Assembly (NCBI RefSeq): GCF_040760005.1
Contig: NZ_CP099760.1
Coordinates: 1,545,501 to 1,609,500 of the forward strand
Length of the DNA: 64,000 bases
Origin: Pseudomonas sp. stari2
Lineage (GTDB): Bacteria; Pseudomonadota; Gammaproteobacteria; Pseudomonadales; Pseudomonadaceae
Reading direction: 5' to 3'
In this document: positions 27,178 through 36,972 of the stretch, in pieces
How the letters are laid out: every line of letters starts with the position of its first letter
Position numbering within the stretch: position 1 is the stretch's first letter
Position numbers and translations under genes: made by a program
Notes under the pieces: model-generated
What the model was told of the DNA's origin: nothing
Database searches by the model: none
What the model saw: only the letters and a program-made list of their open reading frames with translations

Positions 27178-29663
27178 CAGGATGGGCCCTTGTCGGCGGT
27201 TTTTTCCAGATCGCCGACCATTCGGCGGATGCGGTCGGCGAGTTTTTCCGAACTCATGCTTTCGCGCATGCGCTCCACCAGCAATGGAAAACCGAGCGGT
27301 GTAGGACGTTTGATCAGGTGCATGTCCAGGTTCATCCGGTTGACTCGCTCCAATGTCTGTTCCAGCCGAAGAATATCCAGTTCTTCGCGCAGGACTTCTT
27401 CCCCGGCCTGTGCCAGTAGCAGATTGTCGGCGTCGTATTGTTTGAACACTTCGAAGAACAGACCGCTGGAGGCCTGCACCTGACGAGTGCTTTTCGGCGC
27501 ACCGGGGTAACCGGCGAACACCAGACCGGCAATCCGGGCGATTTCCCGAAACCTGCGCAGCGCCAGTTCGCCCGCGTTGAGACTGGCGAGCACATCCCTC
27601 AACAAATCCTCGGGACTGAGCAGAGCGCCATCCAGTTGCACAGACCAATCAACGGGTGTGGCGCTAAGCAATTCCAGTCCGTAATCATTGACCGCAATCG
27701 AGAAGGTCACAGGCAGGCGCTGGCTGACCCGCCACGCCAGCAGGCTGGCCAGCCCCAGATGCACCTGACGTCCGGCAAACGGATAGAGGAAAAGGTGCCA
27801 GCCTTCGCGGGATTTCAGCACTTCGGCCAACAGGCTGTCGGCCGTCGGCAGGCCCGACCAGCGCAGCTGCGTTTCCAGCAGCGGGCGCAAGGCCTGCATT
27901 TCCGGGCCGGCAAACTCACCGTGTGCCGCCGCGCTGAACCGGGTGACCACCGCTTCAGCCAGTTCGCTGGACAGCGGCATGCGCCCGCCATTCCAGCGCG
28001 GCACGGCGGCTTTTTTCGCGGTGCTGCGTTTGACGTAGGCAGTCATGTTTTCCACCCGCACCAGTTCCAGCAAGCGTCCGGCGAACAGGAAACCGTCGCC
28101 GGGTTTGAGGCGTGCGATGAAGCCCTCTTCAACGCTGCCCAGTTGCTTGCCGCCTCCGCCCTTGCTCCAGAATTTCAGATGAATGCTGGCGTCGCTGACG
28201 ATGGTGCCGATACTCATCCGGTGCCGCCGGGCCAGACGCGCGTCTGGCACTCGCCAGACACCCTGTTCGTCCGGCTCGACCCGACGGTAATCCGGGTAAG
28301 CCGTCAGTGACATCCCGCCATGGCGTACGAAAGCCAGCGCCCAAGCCCAGTCCGCGAGCGTCAGGTCGCGATAGGCCCAGGCGCTGCGGACTTCTTCGTA
28401 CAAATCCTCAGGAGTAAAGCCACCCCCCAATGCAATGCTGACCAGATGCTGGACCAGCACATCCAGCGGTTTGTGTGGTGACAGTCGCGGTTCAATCCGT
28501 CGCTGCGCCACGGCATCGCGGGCGGCAGCGGCTTCGATCAGTTCCAGACTGTGGGTTGGCACCAGGGTGACCCGCGACGTTCGACCGGGCGCATGGCCTG
28601 AACGTCCGGCACGCTGCATCAGACGCGCCACGCCTTTGGCCGAGCCGATTTGCAGCACCCGCTCCACCGGAAGAAAGTCCACTCCAAGATCCAGACTCGA
28701 AGTGCAGACCACGGCTTTAAGCTGGCCGTTCTTCAAGGCGTGCTCGACCCAGTCCCGGGTCTCGCGGGACAGCGAGCTGTGGTGCAAGGCAATCAGGCCG
28801 GCCCAGTCGGGCCGTGCTTCCAGCAAGGCCTGATACCAGATTTCCGACTGCGCCCGGGTGTTGGTGAACACCAGGCTGCTGGCGCACACGTCCAGTTCGT
28901 CAATCACTTGCGGCAGCATCTTCAGACCGATATGCCCGGCCCAGGGAAAACGCTCGATAGCCGGTGGGAGCAGGGTATCGACACGTAGCGCTTTTTCGCT
29001 TTGCCCCTGAACACTCACGCCGCCGCCCTGTGGAATCAGTACCTGTTCGGCGTGGGATTGATTGCCAAGCGTCGCGGACACACCCCAGACAATCAGTCCC
29101 GGATGCCAGCGCCGCAGGCGGGCGAGGGCCAGTTGCAATTGCACGCCACGCTTGTTGCCGAGCAATTCGTGCCACTCGTCCACCACAACCATGCGTAACG
29201 TCGACAGCGCTGTTTTTGCGTCGGCGCGGGCGAGCATCAGGGTCAGGCTCTCCGGGGTGGTGATCAACGTGGTCGGCAGGCGCCGGTTTTGCCGGGCGCG
29301 CTCGCTGCTGCCGGTGTCACCGGTGCGCAGGCCGACGCTCCAGGGAATGTGCAGATCGTCCAGCGGAGTTTGCAGGGCACGCGCGGTGTCGGCGGCCAAC
29401 GCTCGCATCGGCGTGATCCACAGGACAGTCAGCGGTTCGGCAGGCGGCGGGCGTTTGCGGGTGATTTCTCTGGCAGGCCCGGAGTGGGCAAAACGATCGA
29501 GCGCGGCAAACCACACCGCGTAGGTTTTACCGGCGCCAGTGCTGGCGTGCAGCAGACCGGATTCGTCGCGTTTGACCGCCGCCCACACCTGCTTCTGAAA
29601 GTCGAACGGCTTCCAGTCGCGGGCGCTGAACCAGTGTCTGGCGAAATCGGTGGAAGTGCCCAT
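27177..29663 (-). CDS. ligase-associated Lhr-Core DNA helicase
   Basis: An 828-residue superfamily 2 helicase: Walker [13 protein letters not shown] box in [15 protein letters not shown], and motif [10 protein letters not shown]. The winged-helix and Lhr-Core C-terminal domains follow. Lhr-Core is a 3'-to-5' ATP-dependent DNA translocase and RNA:DNA helicase. It partners PdeM downstream, and the ligase plus exonuclease elsewhere in the window. Only 59 bases and no terminator separate it from the aotP-like gene upstream, so it may be read from the transporter operon. Confidence 0.93.
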   Translation of the reverse strand: MGTSTDFARHWFSARDWKPFDFQKQVWAAVKRDESGLLHASTGAGKTYAVWFAALDRFAHSGPAREITRKRPPPAEPLTVLWITPMRALAADTARALQTPLDDLHIPWSVGLRTGDTGSSERARQNRRLPTTLITTPESLTLMLARADAKTALSTLRMVVVDEWHELLGNKRGVQLQLALARLRRWHPGLIVWGVSATLGNQSHAEQVLIPQGGGVSVQGQSEKALRVDTLLPPAIERFPWAGHIGLKMLPQVIDELDVCASSLVFTNTRAQSEIWYQALLEARPDWAGLIALHHSSLSRETRDWVEHALKNGQLKAVVCTSSLDLGVDFLPVERVLQIGSAKGVARLMQRAGRSGHAPGRTSRVTLVPTHSLELIEAAAARDAVAQRRIEPRLSPHKPLDVLVQHLVSIALGGGFTPEDLYEEVRSAWAYRDLTLADWAWALAFVRHGGMSLTAYPDYRRVEPDEQGVWRVPDARLARRHRMSIGTIVSDASIHLKFWSKGGGGKQLGSVEEGFIARLKPGDGFLFAGRLLELVRVENMTAYVKRSTAKKAAVPRWNGGRMPLSSELAEAVVTRFSAAAHGEFAGPEMQALRPLLETQLRWSGLPTADSLLAEVLKSREGWHLFLYPFAGRQVHLGLASLLAWRVSQRLPVTFSIAVNDYGLELLSATPVDWSVQLDGALLSPEDLLRDVLASLNAGELALRRFREIARIAGLVFAGYPGAPKSTRQVQASSGLFFEVFKQYDADNLLLAQAGEEVLREELDILRLEQTLERVNRMNLDMHLIKRPTPLGFPLLVERMRESMSSEKLADRIRRMVGDLEKTADKGPS

Positions 29664-29722
29664 GCCGGCGACGTGTGCTCTGAATGTGTTCCTTCAGTGA
29701 CCGCGCCGGCAGGGCAATAGTT

Positions 29723-30487
29723 TTACTTGAGATTGCCGCTGAGGAATTGCTTCAGGCGTTCACTTTTCGGATTACCCAGCACGTCTTCCGGCGCACCTTC
29801 TTCTTCCACCAACCCCTGGTGCAGGAACAGCACCTGGCTCGACACCTTGCGCGCAAAACTCATCTCGTGGGTCACCATGATCATGGTCCGGCCTTCTTCG
29901 GCCAGGCCTTGAATCACCTTGAGCACCTCGCCGACCAGTTCCGGGTCGAGTGCCGAGGTCGGTTCGTCGAACAGCATGACTTCCGGCTCCATCGCCAACG
30001 CGCGGGCAATGGCCACCCGTTGCTGCTGGCCGCCGGAGAGGAAGGCCGGGTATTGATCGGCGACCCGTGCCGGCAGGCCAACCTTTTCCAAATAACGACG
30101 GGCGCGGTCGTCGGCTTCCTGTTTGCTGCAGCCCAGTACCCGGCGCGGGGCCATGGTGATGTTTTCCAGCACGGTCATGTGGCTCCACAGGTTGAAGTGT
30201 TGGAACACCATCGCCAGACGCGTGCGCAGGCGTTGCAGTTCCTCGGCGTCGGCGACGTGCATGCCGTGACGGTCGGTGACCATGCGGATCGCCTGGCCGT
30301 CGAGGCTCATCGCGCCGTCGTTGGGTTGTTCGAGGAAGTTGATGCAGCGCAAAAAGGTGCTTTTGCCCGAGCCGCTGGCGCCGATCAGACTGATCACGTC
30401 ACCGGTTTTGGCCTTGAGCGAAACGCCTTTGAGCACCTGATGGTCGCCATAGCTTTTGTGCAGGCCTTCTACGGTCAGTTTGTACAT
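29723..30487 (-). CDS. basic amino acid ABC transporter ATPase (AotP-like)
   Basis: A 254-residue ABC ATPase of the HisP/AotP type: Walker [10 protein letters not shown], signature LSGGQQQR, Walker [13 protein letters not shown] and switch His in TMIMVTHEM. It powers uptake with the two permeases and binding protein of this operon. It is the last gene; no argR follows, unlike the aot operon of P. aeruginosa. Confidence 0.92.
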   Translation of the reverse strand: MYKLTVEGLHKSYGDHQVLKGVSLKAKTGDVISLIGASGSGKSTFLRCINFLEQPNDGAMSLDGQAIRMVTDRHGMHVADAEELQRLRTRLAMVFQHFNLWSHMTVLENITMAPRRVLGCSKQEADDRARRYLEKVGLPARVADQYPAFLSGGQQQRVAIARALAMEPEVMLFDEPTSALDPELVGEVLKVIQGLAEEGRTMIMVTHEMSFARKVSSQVLFLHQGLVEEEGAPEDVLGNPKSERLKQFLSGNLK

Positions 30488-30500
30488 GGGACAGGCATCC

Positions 30501-31619
30501 TCAAGGCGAAAGTAAGTAGCCGCTGCGATAGGCTTCGGTGCCCGCGACGTGGGCGATCACCATACCGGCCGTGGCCATGCGCCGCAGCGAGCGGGCATAG
30601 AGCAGACCGGAAGCGGTGCAATGGACTGGCGTGACCCGATCATTGACCGGGTCGATGATTTCGGCGATTTGCTGCCCGGTTTCCAGATGCTGCCCGGGCG
30701 TGGCGGTGTACACCAGCAGGCCGCCGACCGGAGTGGTCACCGGCTCGACACCGGCCAGCGGAGTGGCCGGGAATGGCAACTCTGGCAGCGGTTTCGAAGC
30801 CCCGGCGATAGCGCCGAAGTGAGTCAGGTAATCGAGCAGCGCCTGGCAGTCACGACTGGCCACGGGATGGCTGACGTCGCCCTGGCCGCGCAACTCGACC
30901 GTCACCGAGAAACTGCCGAGGGGGATCTCGAAGTGCTCGCCGAAGCGTTCCTTCAATTGCCACCACAACAGGGTGAAGCATTCGTCGAACGACTGACCGC
31001 CGGAGTCGGTGGCCAGCAGGCTTGCCTGTGATTCGATATAGCGTGCCAGCGGCTCGACCTGCGGCCAGGCCTCGGGCGTGGTGTAGAGGTGAACCACGGA
31101 TTCGAAATCGCAGTGCAGGTCCAGCACCATGTCTGCATCGCAGGCCAGCCGTTGCAGGGTCAGGCGCTGGGATTGCAGCTGAGTCGTGGCGGTATGGCGG
31201 GCGAGGGCGTTGCGCAGGCTGGTGCGGATCAGTTCGAGATTGCGCTGCGGGTCGTCGCACAGTTGCGATTCGATTTCGTTGCCGATCTCTTCGCTGAGGT
31301 CGACGAACCAGCGGTTGAAATTCTGCCCGCTTTCCAGCTCGTAGCGGCCCAGCGGCACGTCCATCAGCACCTGTTCAAGGCCGACCGGGTTGGCCACCGG
31401 CACCAGCACGATTTCGCTGATCAGCCGCCCGGCGGCTTCCAGCTCCGCCAGACGTTGCTTGAGGTGCCAGGCCACGAGCATGCCGGGCAGTTCGTCGGCG
31501 TGCAGCGAGGACTGGATGTAGATTTTGCCTTTGGCCTTTTCCGGGCCGAAGTGAAAGCTGTGGATCTGTCGCGCGGTCCCCGGCAGCGGGGCCAGCAGGT
31601 CATGTATCTGGTGGCGCAT
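30501..31619 (-). CDS. AotO-like aspartoacylase-family protein
   Basis: A 372-residue member of the succinylglutamate desuccinylase/aspartoacylase family of zinc hydrolases. A zinc-binding pair HADE near residue 40 and DLHCDFE near residue 170 are visible. The same kind of gene (aotO) sits in the arginine/ornithine transport operon of P. aeruginosa between permease and ATPase. Its reaction is unknown; it may deacylate an acyl amino acid that the transporter imports (inference). Confidence 0.82.
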   Translation of the reverse strand: MRHQIHDLLAPLPGTARQIHSFHFGPEKAKGKIYIQSSLHADELPGMLVAWHLKQRLAELEAAGRLISEIVLVPVANPVGLEQVLMDVPLGRYELESGQNFNRWFVDLSEEIGNEIESQLCDDPQRNLELIRTSLRNALARHTATTQLQSQRLTLQRLACDADMVLDLHCDFESVVHLYTTPEAWPQVEPLARYIESQASLLATDSGGQSFDECFTLLWWQLKERFGEHFEIPLGSFSVTVELRGQGDVSHPVASRDCQALLDYLTHFGAIAGASKPLPELPFPATPLAGVEPVTTPVGGLLVYTATPGQHLETGQQIAEIIDPVNDRVTPVHCTASGLLYARSLRRMATAGMVIAHVAGTEAYRSGYLLSP

Positions 31620-31631
31620 TGCAGAGAAGTC

Positions 31632-32342
31632 CTAGTGAGTCGGCCCGAGGAAGGCCAGCCATCGGCGTTCGGCAAGACGGAACAGGCCGACCAGCGCAAA
31701 AGTGATGGTCAGGTAGATCAGCGCGGCGATGCCGAAAGACTGGAAGGTCAGGTAGGTCGCCGAGTTGGCGTCCCGTGCGACTTTCAGGATGTCCGGGATC
31801 GTTGCGGTGAACGCCACGGTGGTCGAGTGCAGCATCAGGATTACTTCGTTGCTGTAATACGGCAGCGAGCGACGCAGCGCCGACGGCATGATCACGTAGG
31901 CATACAGCTTCCAGCCGGTCAGTCCGTAGGCTTTGGCCGCTTCGACTTCGCCGTGGTTCATGCTGCGGATCGCCCCGGCGAAGATTTCCGTGGTGTAGGC
32001 GCAGGTGTTGAGGGCGAAGGCGAGGATCGTGCAGTTCATAGCATCGCGAAAGAATGCATCGAGCACCGGTTGGGCGCGTACGGCGGCCAGGCTGTAGATC
32101 CCGGTGTAGCAGATCAGCAGCTGGATATAGAGCGGCGTGCCCCGGAACAGGTAGGTGTAGAACTGAACTGGCCAGCGAATGTAGAAGTGCGGGGAAACCC
32201 GGGCAATCGACAGCGGGATCGACACGATGAAACCGATGAAGATCGACGCACTGAGCAGCCACAGGGTCATGGCCAGCCCGGTGATGTTGTTGCCGTCGGT
32301 ATAAAGGAAGGGTTTCCAGTATTCCTGCAGGAGTTCGATCAT
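31632..32342 (-). CDS. amino acid ABC permease (AotM/HisM-like)
   Basis: A 236-residue inner-membrane permease with about five helices and the EAA loop (MNHGEVEAAKAYGLTGWK). It forms the channel with the neighbouring AotQ-like subunit. Its start overlaps the upstream permease stop by four bases, so the two are translationally coupled. Confidence 0.92.
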   Translation of the reverse strand: MIELLQEYWKPFLYTDGNNITGLAMTLWLLSASIFIGFIVSIPLSIARVSPHFYIRWPVQFYTYLFRGTPLYIQLLICYTGIYSLAAVRAQPVLDAFFRDAMNCTILAFALNTCAYTTEIFAGAIRSMNHGEVEAAKAYGLTGWKLYAYVIMPSALRRSLPYYSNEVILMLHSTTVAFTATIPDILKVARDANSATYLTFQSFGIAALIYLTITFALVGLFRLAERRWLAFLGPTH

Positions 32343-33067
32343 CGTACGGCCTCCCGGGCACCGGCGGCGTAACGGCGTTCGAGCCAGCGCAGGATGACGT
32401 TCGAGGCACTGGTGATCAGCAGATAGATCAAGGCGGCGAGTACCAGGAAGTAGAACAGTTGATAGGAGCTTTTGCCGGCATCCTGGGCGGCCTTGACCAG
32501 ATCCGCCAGGCCGATGATCGACACCAGCGCGGTGGCCTTGAGCATCACCATCCAGTTGTTGCCGATGCCCGGCAGGGCGAAGCGCATCATTTGCGGGAAC
32601 ACCACGAAGCGAAAGCGCTGGCCGCGTTTGAGGCCGTAGGCCGTGGCGGCTTCAACCTGACCCCGTGGCACGGCGAGGATCGCACCGCGGAAGGTTTCGG
32701 TGAAGTACGCGCCATAAATGAAGCCCAGAGTGATCACGCCGGCCGTGAAGGAGTCGATTTCAATGTAATCCCACTCCATGACGTCGGTCAGCGCGGTCAG
32801 CCAGGTTTGCAGGCTGTAGAAGATCAGCAGCATCAGCACCAGGTCCGGCACCCCGCGAATCAGCGTGGTGTAGAGCTGGGCGGGCAAGCGCAGCAGTTTT
32901 GATTTTGACAGTTTGGCACTGGCGCCCAGCAGGCCGAGCAACACGGCCACCAGCAGCGACAACGCCGACAATTTGATGGTCATCCAGGTGCCTTCCAACA
33001 GCAACGGACCGAAGCCCTTGAGGCTGAAGGCGGAGAGCCCCAGATTTTGTAAGAGGTTTTCGAACAT
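32339..33067 (-). CDS. amino acid ABC permease (AotQ/HisQ-like)
   Basis: A 242-residue inner-membrane permease. The EAA loop reads VPRGQVEAATAYGLKRGQRF. It is the second gene of the operon, 57 bases after the binding-protein gene, and overlaps the next permease by four bases. Confidence 0.92.
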   Translation of the reverse strand: MFENLLQNLGLSAFSLKGFGPLLLEGTWMTIKLSALSLLVAVLLGLLGASAKLSKSKLLRLPAQLYTTLIRGVPDLVLMLLIFYSLQTWLTALTDVMEWDYIEIDSFTAGVITLGFIYGAYFTETFRGAILAVPRGQVEAATAYGLKRGQRFRFVVFPQMMRFALPGIGNNWMVMLKATALVSIIGLADLVKAAQDAGKSSYQLFYFLVLAALIYLLITSASNVILRWLERRYAAGAREAVR

Positions 33068-33124
33068 AAATCAGCAACCTGAGCGGATGAAAAAGGCACC
33101 CATCGAAGGATGGGCGCCGGTGCA

Positions 33125-33907
33125 TTATTTGCCGCTGTACAGATTCAGATCGCCAAAGTGTTTCTTTTGAATCTCGGCGTATTTGCCGTCGTCGTGTAAC
33201 GCTTTGATACCTTTATCTAAAAGCGCCTTCAGCTCTTTGTTACCTTTCTTAATACCGACAGCGGTTTTGGCCGGCAGCAATTCGCTGTCAACCGGCTTGC
33301 TGACTTCGTATGCGGCACCGTCCGGCGACTTCAAAAAGCCCAGTTCGGCTTGCAGCATGTCCTGGATCGAGGCGTCGAGGCGGCCGTTTTTCAGGTCGGC
33401 GTAGACCTGATCCTGGTTGGCGTAGGCCTGGATTTTCACCCCGGCCTTCTCCAGCACGGCCTTGGCGTAGGCTTCCTGGATGGTGCCTTGCTCGTAACCG
33501 ACGGATTTGCCCTTGAGCGAAGCAACGTCATCGGTCAGGCCGGAACCCTTCTTGAACACGTAGGCCGTCGGGCCGGAGAACAGCTCGCTGGAGAAGTCGA
33601 TGGCCTTTTCACGGGCCGGTGTTACCGTCATCGACGAGATCACACCGTCGAATTTATTGGCGTTGAGGCCCGGAATCATGCCGTCGAAGTCGCTTTCGAC
33701 CCATTTGCACTTGACCTTCAGCTCGGCGCAGATCGCGTTGCCCAGATCGATGTCAAAGCCCACCAGACTGCCATCGGCCGCTTTCGACTCGAACGGCGCG
33801 TAGGACGGGTCAACGCCAAAACGCAGCTCTTTGTATTCCTTGGCCAGTGCGGAACCGGCGGCCATGCACAACGCCAGTGCAGAAAGGGTCAGCAATGCTT
33901 TTTTCAT
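33125..33907 (-). CDS. basic amino acid binding protein (AotJ-like)
   Basis: A 260-residue periplasmic solute-binding protein of the polar amino acid family. Residues 1-22 are a signal peptide (ends SALA); the signature FGVDPSYAPFESKAADGSLVG and GFDIDLGNAICAEL follow. Similarity is to the lysine/arginine/ornithine and histidine binders (AotJ, HisJ). It is the first gene, so it is likely made in excess. Exact ligand is not settled. Confidence 0.9.
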   Translation of the reverse strand: MKKALLTLSALALCMAAGSALAKEYKELRFGVDPSYAPFESKAADGSLVGFDIDLGNAICAELKVKCKWVESDFDGMIPGLNANKFDGVISSMTVTPAREKAIDFSSELFSGPTAYVFKKGSGLTDDVASLKGKSVGYEQGTIQEAYAKAVLEKAGVKIQAYANQDQVYADLKNGRLDASIQDMLQAELGFLKSPDGAAYEVSKPVDSELLPAKTAVGIKKGNKELKALLDKGIKALHDDGKYAEIQKKHFGDLNLYSGK

Positions 33908-34052
33908 TATTCAATCCCTAAGAACCAATATGAGCGCTTGTGGCGCAGAATTATTGTTACTGGAACGCTTACGACTTATAGAAAGTAGCAATTTCCGAAC
34001 CAGAGTCCCGAACAAGTGTTTTAAAAGGTGTAGGAAGTGAGGGCGCAGCAGG

Positions 34053-34074
34053 AAAAGTGCCCGAAAACGGGCAC
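34053..34074 (-). terminator. terminator of ligase-exonuclease unit
   Basis: Seven-pair stem GTGCCCG/CGGGCAC with an AAAA loop. On the minus strand it is followed by TTTTCC, about 50 bases beyond the ligase stop codon. The other 150 bases up to the binding-protein start must hold the promoter of the transporter operon; no ArgR-type site was recognised. Confidence 0.7.
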
Positions 34075-34126
34075 AGTAAAAGCGTTGCACCTTTTAAGCG
34101 CAGGAAGGGGTTTCAGGGGACAGGAA

Positions 34127-35812
34127 TCAGGCCAGTAGATCCTGCAAGGTCGCCAGACTGTCCGCTTCGTCGACGGTCTTGTCCTGACGCCAGCGCAGCA
34201 TGCGCGGAAAGCGCACGGCGATGCCGCTCTTGTGCCGGCGCGACAGGGCGATGCCTTCAAAACCCAGTTCGAACACCAGGCTGGGCGTCACGCTGCTGAC
34301 CGGGCCGAATTTTTCCACGGTGGTCTTGCGCACGATGCTGTCGACTTCGCGCATTTCCGCGTCCGTGAGCCCGGAATAGGCCTTGGCGAAGGGCACCAGT
34401 GCGCGCGGGCTGACGCCGGGCGGGCCGTCCCACACCGCAAAGGTGTAATCGCTGTAAAGGCTGGCGCGCCGGCCATGGCCGCGCTGGGCGTAGATCAGCA
34501 CCGCGTCGACGCTGAACGGGTCGACCTTCCATTTCCACCACACCCCCATGTCCTTGGTGCGACCGACGCCGTACATCGCGTCCCGGGCCTTGAGCATCAT
34601 GCCCTCGACGCCCAGTCGTCGAGAGGCTTCGCGCTGGCGGGCGAGGTCGAGCCAGTCGCTGCCGGTCAGCACAGGGGAGGGTAGCAGCAACGGGTTATTG
34701 CACTGTGCGATGACGCGCTCCAGCTGTTCGCGGCGTCGGGATTGGGGCTGGCTGCGCCAGTCCTCACCTTGCCATTCCAGCAAGTCATAGGCGAGGACGA
34801 CCACAGGCACATCTTCGAGGATCTTTTTGTCCAGGGTCTTGCGACCGATCCGTTGCTGGAGCAGGGCGAAGGGTTGTACCGCCGGTGGCGCTGTCGAATC
34901 TGGATCAAAGGCTTCGGCGTCAGGCCGGGTGTTTTTCCAGACTACGATTTCGCCGTCGATCACCGTGCCGTCAGGCAAACCCTCAACCAGCGAGTCGAGT
35001 TCGGGAAAGCGCTCGGTCACCAGTTCTTCGCCACGTGACCAGATCCATAGCTGCCCGTCACGCTTGACCACCTGTGCGCGGATGCCGTCCCACTTCCATT
35101 CAACTTGCCAGTTACTGGCCGGGCCGAGCAGGGCTTCGAACTGTTCGACCGGTTGCGACAATCCGTGGGCGAGAAAGAACGGATAAGGCTGGCCGCCGCG
35201 CTGAGAGTGCTCATCGCTGGATTCGGGGGCGATCAGTTTCAGGTAGCTGGCGGCGTTCGGCCGGTTGGACAGGTCGGTGTAACCCACCAGCCGTTGCGCC
35301 ACGCGTTTGCTGTCCAGTCCGGCCATTGAGGCCAGGGCGCGGGTCACCAGCAATTTGGACACGCCGACCCGAAAACTGCCGGTGATCAGTTTGATGCACA
35401 GCATCAGGCTCGGCCGGTCGAGTTGCGCCCACAGCGCCGGTAACTGACGAGCAAGGTATTCCGGGGTTTCACCACGCAGCGGCAACAGCTTTTGCTCGAT
35501 CCATTCGGCGAGGCCGGCTTCGGAGGTGTGCGGGCTTTCCGGCAATACCAGCGAAATGGTTTCCGCCAGATCACCGACCGCTTGATAGCTCTCCTCGAAC
35601 AGCCATGGCGTGAGCCCGGACACTTCGACGGCGAGTTCGCGCAGAATCCGTACGGGCACCAGTTGCCGTGGTCGCCCGCCGGACAAAAAGTACACCGCCC
35701 ACGCGGCATCTTGTGGTTCCGCCTGGGCGAAGTAGGCCTGCATGGCTGCCAGTTTCGCATTACTGGAAGTGGTGGCGTCGAGTTCGGCGTACAACCCGGC
35801 GAAGTCCTTCAT
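34127..35812 (-). CDS. ligase-associated ATP-dependent DNA ligase
   Basis: A 561-residue ATP-dependent DNA ligase. An N-terminal helical domain precedes the adenylation domain with motif I EWKWDGIRAQ (adenylated Lys about residue 240); an OB domain with DKTVDEADSL closes it. It is the LIG member of the Lhr/PdeM/Lig/Exo repair set. Its start overlaps the exonuclease stop by four bases (ATGA), so the two are coupled. The main replicative NAD ligase is not in this window. Confidence 0.93.
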   Translation of the reverse strand: MKDFAGLYAELDATTSSNAKLAAMQAYFAQAEPQDAAWAVYFLSGGRPRQLVPVRILRELAVEVSGLTPWLFEESYQAVGDLAETISLVLPESPHTSEAGLAEWIEQKLLPLRGETPEYLARQLPALWAQLDRPSLMLCIKLITGSFRVGVSKLLVTRALASMAGLDSKRVAQRLVGYTDLSNRPNAASYLKLIAPESSDEHSQRGGQPYPFFLAHGLSQPVEQFEALLGPASNWQVEWKWDGIRAQVVKRDGQLWIWSRGEELVTERFPELDSLVEGLPDGTVIDGEIVVWKNTRPDAEAFDPDSTAPPAVQPFALLQQRIGRKTLDKKILEDVPVVVLAYDLLEWQGEDWRSQPQSRRREQLERVIAQCNNPLLLPSPVLTGSDWLDLARQREASRRLGVEGMMLKARDAMYGVGRTKDMGVWWKWKVDPFSVDAVLIYAQRGHGRRASLYSDYTFAVWDGPPGVSPRALVPFAKAYSGLTDAEMREVDSIVRKTTVEKFGPVSSVTPSLVFELGFEGIALSRRHKSGIAVRFPRMLRWRQDKTVDEADSLATLQDLLA

Positions 35813-36843
35813 GGTTGCACCTCGGCAACGGTAGGTTCGACGGCGAGGTTGTCCTGTTCATCATCGCCGTATTCGGTGTTGAAGCCTTGAGCGTCCAGGC
35901 CTTTTTCGCGCAGGTGCCGGACCAGCACGCTGATCGAGCCGTGCGTGACCATCACCCGTTCGGCACCGGTCTGTTCGATGGCCCACAACAGGCCGGGCCA
36001 GTCGGCGTGATCCGAGAGCACGAAACCGCGATCCACGCCGCGCCGCCGGCGGGTGCCGCGCAGACGCATCCAGCCGCTGGCGAAGCTGTCGCTGTAATCG
36101 CCGAAACGCCGCATCCAGCTGCTGCCACCGGCCGAAGGCGGGGCGATGACCAGCGCCTGACGCATCAGCGGATCGTTTTTCTTAACGTCGCCGGCGTAGA
36201 TCGTCGACGGCAGATACACGCCGGCTTCGCGATAGACCCGGTTCAGTGGTTCCACCGCGCCATGGCTGAGGATCGGGCCCAGGGTTTCGTCGATACCGTG
36301 GAGGATGCGCTGGGCCTTGCCGAAGGAATAGCAGAACAGCACGCTGGTTTTGCCGGCCTCGATATTCCCTTGCCACCACTGGTTTATCTCGCTGAATACT
36401 TGCGCTTGCGGCTGCCAGCGGTAGATCGGCAGGCCGAAGGTCGATTCGGTGATGAAGGTGTGGCAGCGCACTGGTTCGAACGGCGCGCAGGTGCCGTCGG
36501 GTTCGATCTTGTAGTCACCGGACGCAACCCAGACTTCTCCCCCGTATTCGAGCCGCACCTGAGCCGAGCCCAGCACATGTCCGGCGGGGTGAAAGCTCAA
36601 GGTGACGCCGTGGTGATTCAGGCGTTGACCGTACTCAAGTGTTTGCAGGTTGATGTCCTGACCCAGGCGTGCACGCAGAATGCCTTCGCCGGCGCTGGCG
36701 GCCAGATAGTGTGCGTTGCCGGTGCGGGCGTGATCGCCGTGGGCATGAGTGATCACCGCACGTTCGACCGGGCGCCACGGATCAATGTAGAAATCCCCGG
36801 CGGGGCAGTACAGGCCTTCGGGGCGGGCGATAACAAGGTCCAT
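35809..36843 (-). CDS. ligase-associated DNA exonuclease (SNM1-like)
   Basis: A 344-residue metallo-beta-lactamase-fold nuclease of the beta-CASP type. Metal ligands lie in THAHGDHARTG (H33, H35, D37, H38), with further conserved HPAGHVLGS and DHADW. It is the EXO member of the repair set. It starts a two-gene unit with the ligase, and is preceded by a palindromic repeat after quiP. Confidence 0.93.
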   Translation of the reverse strand: MDLVIARPEGLYCPAGDFYIDPWRPVERAVITHAHGDHARTGNAHYLAASAGEGILRARLGQDINLQTLEYGQRLNHHGVTLSFHPAGHVLGSAQVRLEYGGEVWVASGDYKIEPDGTCAPFEPVRCHTFITESTFGLPIYRWQPQAQVFSEINQWWQGNIEAGKTSVLFCYSFGKAQRILHGIDETLGPILSHGAVEPLNRVYREAGVYLPSTIYAGDVKKNDPLMRQALVIAPPSAGGSSWMRRFGDYSDSFASGWMRLRGTRRRRGVDRGFVLSDHADWPGLLWAIEQTGAERVMVTHGSISVLVRHLREKGLDAQGFNTEYGDDEQDNLAVEPTVAEVQP

Positions 36844-36927
36844 GGCGTTACCGGAATGGAGGGACTTGTTAGCTATGAGGTTGGCGTGAAGTCAGAAGTT
36901 CGATTGTTTTATCGGGTCATCACAAAA

Positions 36928-36963
36928 CCCTTGTGGGAGCCAGAAGACTGGTTCCCACAAGGG
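36928..36963. repeat. palindromic repeat, TGTGGGAGC family
   Basis: Perfect outer arms CCCTTGTGGGA and TCCCACAAGGG with inner CCAG/CTGG around AAGA. This resembles the short R-type or REP-like repeats of fluorescent pseudomonads. On the minus strand it is followed by TTTTG and may terminate quiP transcripts. Confidence 0.75.
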
Positions 36964-36972
36964 GGATCGCGC

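Noticed and set aside
33908..34052. Search for ArgR sites before the transporter operon
   Set aside because: No repeat resembling the TGTCGC-type operator could be seen by eye.
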